Positions 35,551-44,608 of a stretch of 64,000 nucleotides of DNA are shown piece by piece (the stretch's first letter is position 1; each line of letters begins with the position of its first letter). Both the position numbers and the translations under genes were made by a program. The stretch covers positions 122,932 through 186,931 of the forward strand of contig NZ_FODJ01000004.1 in assembly GCF_900110345.1 (NCBI RefSeq). Reading direction: 5' to 3'. Source of the stretch: Amphibacillus marinus. GTDB taxonomy: Bacteria; Bacillota; Bacilli; Bacillales; Amphibacillaceae. The notes beneath the pieces are model-generated. The model had not been told where the DNA came from. It was given only the letters and a program-made list of their open reading frames with translations, and searched no databases.

Positions 35551-35934
35551 ATGATTGTGTTAAAAAAAGATAAACATTCAGATTATCAAGCAATTAATGA
35601 CAATGGCACTGTTAGTATTGGGAGATCGAGTCAAAGTAATCAAGATGGGTTTTCGCCAGTTGATTATTTGTGTAGCTCTGTTGCGCTATGTATGGGGCTT
35701 AATATTGATTCAATTACTGAGCGAGACAATCTTGATATATCTAGCTATACCATTGAGGTTTCTGCGACAAAAGCAGTTGATGCGCGTCCATCACGAATGG
35801 AGAAGCTTGACGTTAAAGTAGAACTTATTGGGAATATCGATGATAAAACAAGGAGTAAAGTTATTAAATCAGCAAAGCGAGGTTGTACAATTGGCAATAC
35901 ACTAGAGCATGGTGTTCCAATCAATTTAGTCTAA
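35551..35934 (+). CDS. OsmC/Ohr-family protein (YhfA-like)
   Basis: The 127-aa protein matches the OsmC fold, with one cysteine in the long helix (SSVALCMGL) and one in the final strand region (KRGCTIGNTL), the two-cysteine pattern of peroxide-reducing OsmC proteins. It would reduce organic hydroperoxides, though the YhfA branch is little studied. AGCGAGGAG precedes the ATG. It is followed after 30 bases by an FAH-family gene. Confidence 0.85.
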   Translation: MIVLKKDKHSDYQAINDNGTVSIGRSSQSNQDGFSPVDYLCSSVALCMGLNIDSITERDNLDISSYTIEVSATKAVDARPSRMEKLDVKVELIGNIDDKTRSKVIKSAKRGCTIGNTLEHGVPINLV

Positions 35935-35964
35935 CGATCGTAAGGCTTAGGAGGGGATTAAAGA

Positions 35965-36882
35965 ATGAGAATCGTAACCTATAAGTTAAATAACAGTGCG
36001 GCAGATTATCGGATGGGCTTTATGCGCGGCGATAAGGTCGTTGATTTGGGTAAAGCGACTGAATATATGCAGGCACAGTTAAAACAGCCTGAGCGTACTT
36101 TTATTTGCCCAGCAGACCCTGTTTCATTTTATCAAGGCGGATTGTTAAACTTCGAACTAGCAAAGAAAGTAGAACAATTTTATCAAGCTAAGCATTTAAA
36201 TGAATATTCGTTTTCGAGGCATGATGTTAAGCTGGGTCCACCTGTAACACGCCCAGAGAAAATCATTTGTATTGGCACCAATTATCGTGACCATGTTAAG
36301 GAAATGAAAAGTGAGGTGCCGCAACATCCTGTACTATTTGCTAAGTTTATTAATGCGCTGATTGGCCCGGATGATGAGATTGTCAAAAGTAAAAAAACAA
36401 CTAAGCTTGATTATGAGGTTGAACTTGTCATTGTTATGGGTGCACAAGCAACGGATGTTGCAGAAACTGATGCGCTTAACTACATCGCAGGCTATACGAT
36501 AGGTAATGATATTTCTGCACGGGATTTGCAAAAACGGACGCCACAATGGCTCCAAGGAAAATCACTTGATCGCTCGACGCCAATAGGACCTTGGCTGGTA
36601 ACAGCAGATGAACTAGTAGATCCAGGTCATCTAAAGCTGACCTCAAAGGTAAATGGGTATGAGCGACAATCGGGTAATACCAATCAATTAATCTTTAATA
36701 TTCCATATCTTATCTCTTTTATCTCCTCGTTAATGACGTTGGAGCCAGGTGATATTATTTTAACAGGTACGCCTGATGGAGTTGGCTTTGCGCAAAATCC
36801 ACCAACTTTTTTACAAGTTGGTGATGAAGTTGAGCTTGAAATTGAAGGAATTGGTCTGTTGAAAAATAAAATTATTGAATGA
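35965..36882 (+). CDS. Fumarylacetoacetate hydrolase-family protein
   Basis: The 305-aa protein has the FAH fold: an N-terminal small domain and a C-terminal catalytic domain with the metal-binding glutamates in KLDYEVELVIVMG, the ISARDLQKR motif and TGTPDGVGFAQNPP. Family members cleave or decarboxylate beta-diketo acids such as oxaloacetate, acylpyruvates and 2-keto-3-deoxy acids. Bacillus YisK is a related example. GGAGGGG precedes the ATG. It is probably the last gene of the OsmC-FAH group; a terminator follows. Confidence 0.83.
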   Translation: MRIVTYKLNNSAADYRMGFMRGDKVVDLGKATEYMQAQLKQPERTFICPADPVSFYQGGLLNFELAKKVEQFYQAKHLNEYSFSRHDVKLGPPVTRPEKIICIGTNYRDHVKEMKSEVPQHPVLFAKFINALIGPDDEIVKSKKTTKLDYEVELVIVMGAQATDVAETDALNYIAGYTIGNDISARDLQKRTPQWLQGKSLDRSTPIGPWLVTADELVDPGHLKLTSKVNGYERQSGNTNQLIFNIPYLISFISSLMTLEPGDIILTGTPDGVGFAQNPPTFLQVGDEVELEIEGIGLLKNKIIE

Positions 36883-36887
36883 ACGTT

Positions 36888-36919
36888 GAGTGGGTGATAT
36901 CAAATCATCCGCTTTTTTT
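36888..36919 (+). terminator. Terminator after the FAH-family gene
   Basis: GTGGGTGAT (36890-36898) pairs with ATCATCCGC (36904-36912), then T7. Confidence 0.8.
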
Positions 36920-37054
36920 GTTAAGTAAGTTCAGGAAGACTCTTGTTAGACAAGGGGGTTATTGCTTTATTTAAAATAATATGATAAATTATAAACCTAT
37001 TAATCCTATAATTCATAGTTATATAGTAAGAATTTAAGGAGAGAGGTAAACAAG

Positions 37055-37702
37055 ATGGGGAGAGAGTTTTTAGGTTTATTTGATAAATGGGCAGATGACT
37101 ATGACAATACGGTTTCTGGGTTGGATAATGAATATCACGACGTATTCTTGCATTATGATCAAATTCTCGATCAAATTGTCAAGCAAGCTACAGGTGTTGT
37201 TGTAGAATTCGGTAGTGGAACAGGCAATCTGACGAAAAAACTACATGATGCTAACATGCAAGTTATTGCAATTGAGCCTTCTCCGGCAATGCGAGCCAAG
37301 GCATCAGAAAAAATACCGACTATCAATATCTATGATGGAGATTTTTTGAACTTTCCTGCGTTTGATAAAGAGATTGATACTATCGTGAGCTCCTATGCTT
37401 TTCACCATTTGACTGATGCAGAAAAGCAGGAGGCGATCGTAAAGTACAATCAACTACTTCCAGTTAATGGTCGAGTGGTGTTTGCTGATACGCTTTTTCA
37501 AGATGAGACTAAAAAGCAAGCTGCTATTGAAAAGGCGGAGTCAAATTTAGCTTATAATTTAGCACAAGATTTAAGAACAGAATATTATCCATTGCTGGAA
37601 ACGTTAAGAAAAATCTTTATAGAAGCTGGATTTAGTGTTTCCTTCCAACAGATGAATGACTTTGCTTGGATTATCTTTGCTGAGAAGAAAAAGGAGGTTT
37701 AA
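37055..37702 (+). CDS. yrrT: SAM-dependent methyltransferase, YrrT
   Basis: The 215-aa protein has SAM motif I VVVEFGSGTGNL and the FHHLTDAEKQEAI region. It starts GREFLGLFDKWADDYD, characteristic of YrrT. In B. subtilis it is the first gene of an operon with mtnN, mccA and mccB, but its acceptor is unknown. Here it precedes luxS by three bases. GGAGAGAGG lies ahead of the ATG. A TATAAT at 37007-37012 is a candidate -10 but no convincing -35 or CymR box was identified. Confidence 0.85.
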   Translation: MGREFLGLFDKWADDYDNTVSGLDNEYHDVFLHYDQILDQIVKQATGVVVEFGSGTGNLTKKLHDANMQVIAIEPSPAMRAKASEKIPTINIYDGDFLNFPAFDKEIDTIVSSYAFHHLTDAEKQEAIVKYNQLLPVNGRVVFADTLFQDETKKQAAIEKAESNLAYNLAQDLRTEYYPLLETLRKIFIEAGFSVSFQQMNDFAWIIFAEKKKEV

Positions 37703-37705
37703 AAT

Positions 37706-38176
37706 ATGGTTAAAAAAATGAATGTAGAAAGTTTTAATCTTGATCATACCAAAGTTAAAGCACCCTATGTCCGCTTAGTTGGGGTTACAACAGGGGTAAA
37801 TGGGGATAAAGTTTATAAATATGATCTTCGCTTTAAACAGCCTAATGAAGCACACATGGAAATGCCCGGGTTGCATTCACTCGAGCATTTATTAGCAGAG
37901 AAGATTAGAGATCATTTGGACAATGTGTTAGATGTTGGGCCAATGGGTTGTCAAACTGGCTTTTACCTAGCAGTATTAAACAATGATAGCTATGATGACA
38001 TTATTAAAGCATTAGCGGTAACGCTAGAAGATGTTATGATTGCGACTGAAGTTCCTGCGTGCAATGAAGTCCAATGCGGCTGGGCAGCCAGTCATAGCTT
38101 AATTGATGCGCAAGCAATTGCGCAAGAAATGTTAAACGAACGGTCTCAATGGTCGATTGTATTTAAAGAAGAGTGA
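37706..38176 (+). CDS. luxS: S-ribosylhomocysteine lyase
   Basis: LuxS splits S-ribosylhomocysteine into homocysteine and the AI-2 precursor DPD. The 156-aa protein has the zinc site His57-x-x-Glu-His61 (HSLEH) with Cys124 in VQCGWAASH, and the catalytic Cys82 in [18 protein letters not shown] lies eight bases before ATG 37706, and only three bases follow the yrrT stop. Position two of a yrrT-mccA-mccB operon is held by mtnN in B. subtilis, so methyl-cycle recycling is preserved through a different enzyme. Confidence 0.96.
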   Translation: MVKKMNVESFNLDHTKVKAPYVRLVGVTTGVNGDKVYKYDLRFKQPNEAHMEMPGLHSLEHLLAEKIRDHLDNVLDVGPMGCQTGFYLAVLNNDSYDDIIKALAVTLEDVMIATEVPACNEVQCGWAASHSLIDAQAIAQEMLNERSQWSIVFKEE

Positions 38177-38186
38177 GGCGTAAGAA

Positions 38187-39110
38187 ATGGCGCGATTTGA
38201 GGATGTACATGAGACGATTGGTAATACACCATTAATTGAGCTTAAAAGCTTTCGACGAGAGAATGACGTAAGACTATTTGCGAAGCTTGAATATTTTAAC
38301 CCGGGTGGAAGTGTAAAGGATAGATTAGGAAAAGCAATTGTTGAGCAGGCATTAGCAACAGGCCAGCTTAAACGAGGTGGGACCATAATTGAACCGACTG
38401 CTGGCAATACCGGCATTGGTTTAGCCTTAGCCGCTTTAAAGTACGATCTTAAGGTTATTTTTTGTGTGCCTGAGAAGTTTAGTATTGAAAAGCAAACGGT
38501 GATGAGAGCTTTAGGTGCTGAAATTGTCCAGACAGATTCCAGCCTCGGCATGCAGGGGGCAGTTATGCAGGCAAAGCATTTGAAGAAACAGTACCCTAAT
38601 AGTTACTTGCCGCAACAATTTGAGAACCCTGCTAATCCTGAGGCCTATTATCAGTCACTGGCACCAGAAATTTGGAAAGAATTAGCTGGTAAAATTAATG
38701 TCTTTGTGGCAGGAGCGGGCACCGGGGGTACATTTGCAGGGACGGCGCGTTATTTGAAAGAAAAAAATTCGTTTATTAAAACGGTCATTGTCGAACCAGA
38801 GGGCTCTATTATTGCTGGTGGTCATTCAGGCCCACATAAAACCGAGGGGATTGGTATGGAAGTCATCCCGCCCTATATGAATCTTGATCATTTCGATGCC
38901 ATTCATACAGTTCCAGATGCGCAAGCATTTGAACTCGTTGCTAAGCTGGCACGAAAGGAAGGCTTACTAGTTGGCAGTTCTTCTGGGGCGGCCATGCATG
39001 CTGCGCTTGAAGAGGCGAAGACTGCCCCGGCGCATAGCAATATTGTTACGGTTTTTCCTGATAGTAGTGAACGATATTTAAGTAAACAGATCTATGAAGG
39101 AGGTATTTAA
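38187..39110 (+). CDS. mccA: O-acetylserine-dependent cystathionine beta-synthase
   Basis: The 307-aa PLP enzyme has the Schiff-base lysine in NPGGSVKDRLG (Lys44), the TAGNTGIGLALAAL substrate loop, and GAGTGGTFAGTARYL binding the phosphate. This pattern is shared with cysteine synthase CysK; the yrrT-luxS-mccB context decides for MccA, which joins homocysteine with O-acetylserine to give cystathionine. It lies ten bases after luxS and one base before mccB. Confidence 0.92.
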   Translation: MARFEDVHETIGNTPLIELKSFRRENDVRLFAKLEYFNPGGSVKDRLGKAIVEQALATGQLKRGGTIIEPTAGNTGIGLALAALKYDLKVIFCVPEKFSIEKQTVMRALGAEIVQTDSSLGMQGAVMQAKHLKKQYPNSYLPQQFENPANPEAYYQSLAPEIWKELAGKINVFVAGAGTGGTFAGTARYLKEKNSFIKTVIVEPEGSIIAGGHSGPHKTEGIGMEVIPPYMNLDHFDAIHTVPDAQAFELVAKLARKEGLLVGSSSGAAMHAALEEAKTAPAHSNIVTVFPDSSERYLSKQIYEGGI

Positions 39111-39111
39111 C

Positions 39112-40245
39112 ATGCGTCAAAAAACGAAGATGGTGCATGGTGGTATTACGGGAGATGAACAAACTGGCGCTGTTTCCGTACCCATTTACCAAGTAAGCAC
39201 TTATAAGCAGCCTGAAGCAGGCAAACATACTGGTTATGAATATTCAAGAACTGGGAATCCGACTCGCCATGCACTTGAAACGGTAATAGCAGACTTAGAA
39301 AATGGTTATGCCGGATTTGCCTTTGCTTCAGGAATGGCAGCCATTACTAGTGTGATGATGTTATTTAAGCCTGGTGACCATATTATTATTACTGATGATG
39401 TTTACGGTGGTTCGTACCGCCTGATCACAAAGGTTTTGATGAACTTTCAATTAAGCTATACATTTGTTAATACAGCGAATTTGAAAGAGATTGAAACAGC
39501 ACTAAAACCTGAAACAAAGGCTATTTTTGTAGAAACACCAACAAACCCATTACTTAAAATTACCGATATTCAAGCTGTTTCTGAGCTTGCAGATCGGCAG
39601 GGATTAACAGTAATCGTGGATAATACCTTTGCAACACCTTATTTTCAAAACCCAATTGATTTAGGTGCGGATATCGTTGTTCATAGTGCAACTAAATATA
39701 TAGGTGGTCACAGTGATGTTGTTGCAGGACTCGTTGTTGTTAATTCAGCAGAATTGGCAGATTCCGTTCACTTTATTCAAAACTCGGTTGGGGCTGTTCT
39801 GGGACCGCAAGATGCTTGGTTACTGATGAGAGGGATTAAAACACTTGGGCTTAGAATGGAGGCGATAGACCATAATGCAAGAAAGATTGCCGCTTTCTTG
39901 GCTGAGCATCAGTCGGTAAAGCAAGTGTATTATCCTGGGGATGTATCGCACAGTGGCTATGAGTTGGCAAGTAAGCAAGCCCGTGGCTATGGCGGGATGA
40001 TTTCATTCGATGTAGGAAGTGAAGAAGCTGCTGACCGAGTCTTATCACAAGTAAAGTATTTTACTTTAGCGGAAAGCTTGGGTGCGGTAGAAAGCTTAAT
40101 TTCTATTCCTGCTAAAATGACTCACGCCTCAATTCCAAGAGAAAGAAGACTAGCGTTGGGTATTGTAGATGGACTGATTAGAATTTCTGTTGGCATCGAG
40201 GATATTGATGATTTAATTGAAGATCTTACAGGGGCATTAGCATAA
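39112..40245 (+). CDS. mccB: Cystathionine gamma-lyase/homocysteine gamma-lyase
   Basis: MccB splits cystathionine to cysteine, 2-oxobutyrate and ammonia. The 377-aa protein carries YSRTGNPTRHALE, the PLP lysine in HSATKYIGGHSDVVAG (Lys195) and SLGAVESLISIPAKMTHAS near the end. ATG 39112 lies nine bases after AAGGAGG; the in-frame start at 39094 is in the mccA 3' end. It is the last gene of the operon and is followed by a terminator. Confidence 0.95.
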   Translation: MRQKTKMVHGGITGDEQTGAVSVPIYQVSTYKQPEAGKHTGYEYSRTGNPTRHALETVIADLENGYAGFAFASGMAAITSVMMLFKPGDHIIITDDVYGGSYRLITKVLMNFQLSYTFVNTANLKEIETALKPETKAIFVETPTNPLLKITDIQAVSELADRQGLTVIVDNTFATPYFQNPIDLGADIVVHSATKYIGGHSDVVAGLVVVNSAELADSVHFIQNSVGAVLGPQDAWLLMRGIKTLGLRMEAIDHNARKIAAFLAEHQSVKQVYYPGDVSHSGYELASKQARGYGGMISFDVGSEEAADRVLSQVKYFTLAESLGAVESLISIPAKMTHASIPRERRLALGIVDGLIRISVGIEDIDDLIEDLTGALA

Positions 40246-40264
40246 GTGATGAACAGAGCTTTTT

Positions 40265-40298
40265 AACGCTTGGTTAGTAATTAGCCAAGCGTTTTTTT
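40265..40298 (+). terminator. Terminator after mccB
   Basis: AACGCTTGG (40265-40273) pairs with CCAAGCGTT (40284-40292), followed by T7. Confidence 0.88.
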
Positions 40299-40450
40299 AT
40301 TGGCTAGAAATATATAGTGTACATAGAGTTGTATTTGTTGTTGATTGTAACAATAATTATAATTAATAGCCCTTGGTTTTAACTTAAGGTGAGATAACGT
40401 TTTACAGTTATTAAGTCAAAAATAACAGGTGGATGTTTAACCATAACTTA

Positions 40451-40479
40451 TTGACAAGTTGCAAAAACAGAATTAAAAT
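40451..40479 (+). promoter_or_regulatory. SigA promoter of the GH43 arabinanase gene
   Basis: TTGACA (40451-40456), 17 bases, TAAAAT (40474-40479). The -35 is a perfect match. Confidence 0.88.
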
Positions 40480-40492
40480 GTAAGTACAAATT

Positions 40493-40507
40493 TTAAAGCG
40501 CTTACAA
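40493..40507. promoter_or_regulatory. cre site in the arabinanase leader
   Basis: TTAAAGCGCTTACAA; its reverse complement matches WTGNAANCGNWNNCW except at one position. It lies a few bases after the transcription start, so CcpA would act as a roadblock and give catabolite repression. Confidence 0.75.
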
Positions 40508-40519
40508 AAGAGGTGGAAA

Positions 40520-43084
40520 ATGGATAAGAAAAAAATAATTATTCTTTTAATAGCTTTACTAGGTCTCATAACTGCTTTCATATTTATTATTCAGATATCT
40601 GATGGATTTTTAGGAAAGGCTAGACTGAGAGAGGGGCAAGATAAAGTGACGGAATTCGCACTTGAGGATATTAATTTTAATGAAGTGTCCGTACATGATC
40701 CTTCAATTATTAAAGTTAATGATACCTTCTACGTATTTGGGACGCACATTGCAGCAGCAAAATCAGCTGATTTATTAAATTGGACACATTTCACTAATGG
40801 CTACACAACCCCTGATAACGTTCTGTATGGTGACCTTTCCGCTAACTTGGCGGAATCGTTTGCTTGGGCGGGAGAGAATGACGCTGATAGTTATGGGGGT
40901 TACTCGGTCTGGGCGCCAGAAATATTCTGGAATAATTATTATGTCAATGAAGATGGTACAACTGGTGCATTTATGCTTGTCTACAGTGCTTCATCAACCT
41001 ATATCCGTTCAGCAATTGGCTTTGCAGTTGCTCAGAACATTGAAGGGCCGTATCAGTATGTTGATACATTAGTTTATTCAGGATTTACCGAGCATGAGAG
41101 CTATGACGAACGGAGCACGGTTAATAAGCGTTGGGATGAAACAAATATAGCCGCTCTAATTGAGCAAGATATGATAAATGAAAAAAACCCGAACTGGTTT
41201 ACAAATGATGGTGAATACAATAACAGAGATTACCCCAATGCCATCGATGCCAATTTGTTTTTTGATGCTAATGAACGCTTAATGATGAGCTACGGTTCGT
41301 GGTCGGGTGGTATTTTCTTGCTTGAGCTTGATAAATCAACGGGGCGAGTCGTTCATCCAGGGGAAGATGGGGAAACTGCAGATGGGAGATTAATCGATCG
41401 CTATTTTGGCACCAAGATCTCTGGTGGGTATTATAAATCGGGTGAAGGCCCTTATATTCATTACGATCCTAACCATAATTACTATTATCTTTACGTTACC
41501 TATGGTTGGCTAGAAGCAGACGGTGCATACCACATGAGGCAATTCCGTTCCGACGCTCCCGATGGGCCTTATCTTGATGCGGCAGGTCAGCCTGCTGTGC
41601 TACCTGGTGATGTTAGTCATGCGGCTTTTGGAAATAAAATAATGGGTAATTTCTCTTTTGCCAGGGAGTTAGGTGAGCCGGGCTTTGGGCCTGGTCAAGG
41701 GTACATGTCTCCGGGACATAATTCTGTTTACTATAATGCTGAAACGGAAACATCTTATTTGGTTTTTCATACCAGATTTCCTAATCGTGGTGAAGCGCAT
41801 GAGTTACGGATTCATCAACTGTTTATGAATCGAAATGGATGGCCAGTTGTCGCGCCAAAACGTTTCTCTGGTGAGGTTCTCAGTGATTCCTTTAAAACAG
41901 TGGATGTGCTCGGTGCTTATAAGTTCATTAATCATCAAAAGGATAATGATGCAAATGTGAAAGTCTCGCAAATAATTAATCTTCATGAGGATGGCACCAT
42001 ATCTGGGGCAATTGATGGGACATGGGCGCGTGACGGTTATTATACTGCCATAACCATTAATAATTTGACGTATGAAGGTGTGTTTGTTGAGACTTGGGAT
42101 GAGGCGGCTAAGCAAATGGTCATGTCCTTTACTGCTCTGTCTGATAATGGGGTGTCGATTTGGGGAATGCAATCGCCGAGCGCAAATGCTACACCAGAGG
42201 ATATTGTAGACCGTGTTGACAAGGCACTAACTATTGCTAATCAAGATCAAATTGTTTCAGACTTAACCCTAGCCACTACCGGGTTTGGCCAGACGACAAT
42301 TGTGTGGGCATCGTCAAATGAAGCCGTTATCTCTACAGAGGGTATTGTTAATCGGCCGGTAGATCAGGATGTAAGCGTCACGTTGACAGCGACAATTACA
42401 AATGATGAGGTGTCAAAAAGCAAGTCATTTACATTAACTGTTCTTGCTGAACATGAGGTCGCGCTCACTGCTCACTATTCTTTTGAGGGTGATTTAGGAG
42501 ATGAGACGGGGGTATGGGCAGATGGCGAGGTAATAGGTGAAAGAATTGGTTTGGAGGGTGGTAACTTAAGCTTTGAAGCAGGTGTTAGTGGCCAAGCAGC
42601 CTCATTTAATGGGGAATCGGGTATTGCATTACCAGATCAACTCATTAATTCGTCCGCATACACTGTTGCCTTTTGGGTTAACCCGACAACGTTAACGACT
42701 CATACACCAGCTTTTTTTGCTTCTACAAGCGAGCAGAACTGGCTTAGTATGGTGCCGTATGGCCACATAGGTGAGACCATGCTCTGGTCAGGAAGTGATG
42801 ATTGGTATGATGCGCCAACAGGACTTCATATTAGGGAAAATCAGTGGTCTCACTTAGCATTTACTGTGGAAGGGGATACTGTAGCAGTATACGTTGATGG
42901 TGAACAACGATTTACCAGTAAGGGTTTAACAAATTATTTGACAGCTAATACCGGTTACTTTGCCTTGGGTGTCAACTATTGGGACCCGCCATATCAAGGT
43001 TTAATTGATGAATTAGTTATTTTTGAGGGTGCTTTATCTGAGCGAGCAATTGATACGCTCTATCAAGAGGTGGATCTACACTAG
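40520..43084 (+). CDS. Extracellular arabinan endo-1,5-alpha-L-arabinosidase-like GH43, with LamG domain
   Basis: The 854-aa protein starts with a signal or anchor helix (residues 5-26). A GH43 five-bladed propeller follows (about 55-440) with all three catalytic acids: Asp60 in VHDPSIIK, Asp243 in AIDANLFFD and Glu309 in GEGPYIHY. After it come the C-terminal beta-sandwich typical of Abn2-type arabinanases (about 460-550), an atrophied Ig-like domain (about 565-640) and a LamG/concanavalin-like domain (about 650-852), likely carbohydrate-binding. It would cut arabinan at or outside the cell surface. A cre site and consensus promoter are upstream. No sortase motif is present. Confidence 0.87.
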   Translation: MDKKKIIILLIALLGLITAFIFIIQISDGFLGKARLREGQDKVTEFALEDINFNEVSVHDPSIIKVNDTFYVFGTHIAAAKSADLLNWTHFTNGYTTPDNVLYGDLSANLAESFAWAGENDADSYGGYSVWAPEIFWNNYYVNEDGTTGAFMLVYSASSTYIRSAIGFAVAQNIEGPYQYVDTLVYSGFTEHESYDERSTVNKRWDETNIAALIEQDMINEKNPNWFTNDGEYNNRDYPNAIDANLFFDANERLMMSYGSWSGGIFLLELDKSTGRVVHPGEDGETADGRLIDRYFGTKISGGYYKSGEGPYIHYDPNHNYYYLYVTYGWLEADGAYHMRQFRSDAPDGPYLDAAGQPAVLPGDVSHAAFGNKIMGNFSFARELGEPGFGPGQGYMSPGHNSVYYNAETETSYLVFHTRFPNRGEAHELRIHQLFMNRNGWPVVAPKRFSGEVLSDSFKTVDVLGAYKFINHQKDNDANVKVSQIINLHEDGTISGAIDGTWARDGYYTAITINNLTYEGVFVETWDEAAKQMVMSFTALSDNGVSIWGMQSPSANATPEDIVDRVDKALTIANQDQIVSDLTLATTGFGQTTIVWASSNEAVISTEGIVNRPVDQDVSVTLTATITNDEVSKSKSFTLTVLAEHEVALTAHYSFEGDLGDETGVWADGEVIGERIGLEGGNLSFEAGVSGQAASFNGESGIALPDQLINSSAYTVAFWVNPTTLTTHTPAFFASTSEQNWLSMVPYGHIGETMLWSGSDDWYDAPTGLHIRENQWSHLAFTVEGDTVAVYVDGEQRFTSKGLTNYLTANTGYFALGVNYWDPPYQGLIDELVIFEGALSERAIDTLYQEVDLH

Positions 43085-43313
43085 ACACAATAAAGGACAT
43101 TCACTTCAGCAGATAACCGCTACTTCATTAATCTTACGGACAGGAGTTGACAAAGGAATTTTGTCGTCTTTTCCCAGAGTGAAAAAGGCCTGCTCATTTT
43201 GTGAGTTTAGAATATGAAAAATAAACTGAATAAACATACATGCTTAACCATTAAATAACAAATATAGTCTAATAACAGCTAGTCATTAAGTTGGAAAAGA
43301 GAGGGAATGACCA

Positions 43314-44459
43314 ATGAAGATTAAAGACGTACCAATAGTAGAGATTGAGGTAATAGGGGATCAGCAGCCGGCCTTGCCTACATCAGTAAAAGTAAATTTA
43401 GAAAATGATTTAGTCGCTTCTTTTCCGGTTGCTTGGGATAATCAAGTAAGTGCTAGTAATCCTGATATTGTATCAGGTGAATTAATTGTTGACGCTTATC
43501 CTACACCGTTTATTGAGCAGCGTGCAGATCCATACTTACTTAAACATGAGGATGGTTTTTACTACTTTACGGGTTCATATCCATTGTATGACAGGATTGT
43601 CCTAAGGCGAGCGCGTGAAATTAAAGACTTACCAAATGCTGAAGAAATTGTGATATGGGAAAAACATGAAGCTGGCGTGATGTCAGCGCATATTTGGGCA
43701 CCAGAAATTCATTATATTAACGGCAAATGGTACATTCATTTTGCGGCGGGAGAGCATGATGATGTATGGGCTATTCGTCCGTATGTGTTGGAATGTGACT
43801 CAGCAAATCCTTTAACGGGTGAATGGAGAGAGAAAGGGCAGATAAATACCAATTTTCAAAGTTTTTCACTTGATGCAACAACTTTTGAGCATCAGCAGAA
43901 ACGTTACCTTGTTTGGGCACAAAAGGTTGAAAATGATACCATTTCAAATCTGTATATTGGTGAAATGGAGAATCCTTGGACCATAAAAAATCAAGTGTTA
44001 TTGTCAACACCTGAATATGCTTGGGAAAATAGTGTCCTCGCTGTAAACGAGGGAGCTTCCTTTTTGAAAGGGAATGGTAAGGTGTTTATTGTCTTTTCTG
44101 GTAATGCGACAGATCATAACTATGCCATGGGTTATCTGGAAGCGGATGAAGATGCCGATCTACTTGACCCAAGCGCTTGGACGAAGACAACGGAACCGAT
44201 CTTTATTACATCAGAACAAACATCATTATACGGACCAGGACATAACAGTTTTTCAGTAGATGAACATGGTGAAACTATTATAATCTATCACGCGCGACCA
44301 TACAAAGAGATTCAAGGAAATTCGTTGTACGATCATAATCGACATGCTTGCATTCAGCGCTTATTCTGGAATTATGATGGCAGCCCATATTTTGGTCAAC
44401 CGGGTGACCAAGTTGAATCGACTAAGCAACGTGTTAAGGCAAGAGTTATTAGAAAATAG
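43314..44459 (+). CDS. GH43 exo-arabinofuranosidase/beta-xylosidase-like enzyme with Big_4-like N-terminus
   Basis: The 381-aa protein has no signal peptide. Residues about 5-60 resemble a short bacterial Ig-like (Big_4) repeat (VEIEVIGDQQPALP). The GH43 domain follows, with Asp72 in ADPYLL, Asp187 in SLDATTF and Glu246 in NEGASFL. SAHIWAPEIHYINGKWYIHF is typical of exo-acting arabinofuranosidases of this family. It probably trims imported arabino-oligosaccharides in the cytoplasm. A leaderless Ig-like fragment fused to a cytoplasmic enzyme is odd. GAGAGGGA precedes the ATG; a 229-bp gap separates it from the arabinanase gene. Confidence 0.83.
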   Translation: MKIKDVPIVEIEVIGDQQPALPTSVKVNLENDLVASFPVAWDNQVSASNPDIVSGELIVDAYPTPFIEQRADPYLLKHEDGFYYFTGSYPLYDRIVLRRAREIKDLPNAEEIVIWEKHEAGVMSAHIWAPEIHYINGKWYIHFAAGEHDDVWAIRPYVLECDSANPLTGEWREKGQINTNFQSFSLDATTFEHQQKRYLVWAQKVENDTISNLYIGEMENPWTIKNQVLLSTPEYAWENSVLAVNEGASFLKGNGKVFIVFSGNATDHNYAMGYLEADEDADLLDPSAWTKTTEPIFITSEQTSLYGPGHNSFSVDEHGETIIIYHARPYKEIQGNSLYDHNRHACIQRLFWNYDGSPYFGQPGDQVESTKQRVKARVIRK

Positions 44460-44465
44460 ACAAAG

Positions 44466-44491
44466 AAATGAGTTCCTCATAACTTTTTTAA
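44466..44491 (+). terminator. Weak terminator-like hairpin
   Basis: AATGAG pairs with CTCATA around TTC, followed by T6. The stem is only about five bp, so it is uncertain. It lies just after the second GH43 stop. Confidence 0.3.
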
Positions 44492-44608
44492 TTAAAACAA
44501 CGAGTATATGATAAATAATAGGTGCTTATCTATTTTTAGGATAGGTAAAAGATTGTAAAATCAATATCTGTACTTAGCGTATACTCGTTTAGAATTCAAC
44601 AAAACAGT

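Noticed and set aside
36920-37054. S-box riboswitch or CymR box ahead of yrrT
   Set aside because: No S-box motifs are present. The AATTC-N15-GAATT dyad near 37010 has the wrong spacing for CymR.
38132-38551. 139-codon reverse-strand frame under luxS/mccA
   Set aside because: It lies antisense to strongly conserved mccA with no ribosome site; a shadow frame.
43085-43313. Extra gene between the two GH43 genes
   Set aside because: Only short frames without ribosome sites; the small GACAAA/TTTGTC hairpin is not enough to call a feature.
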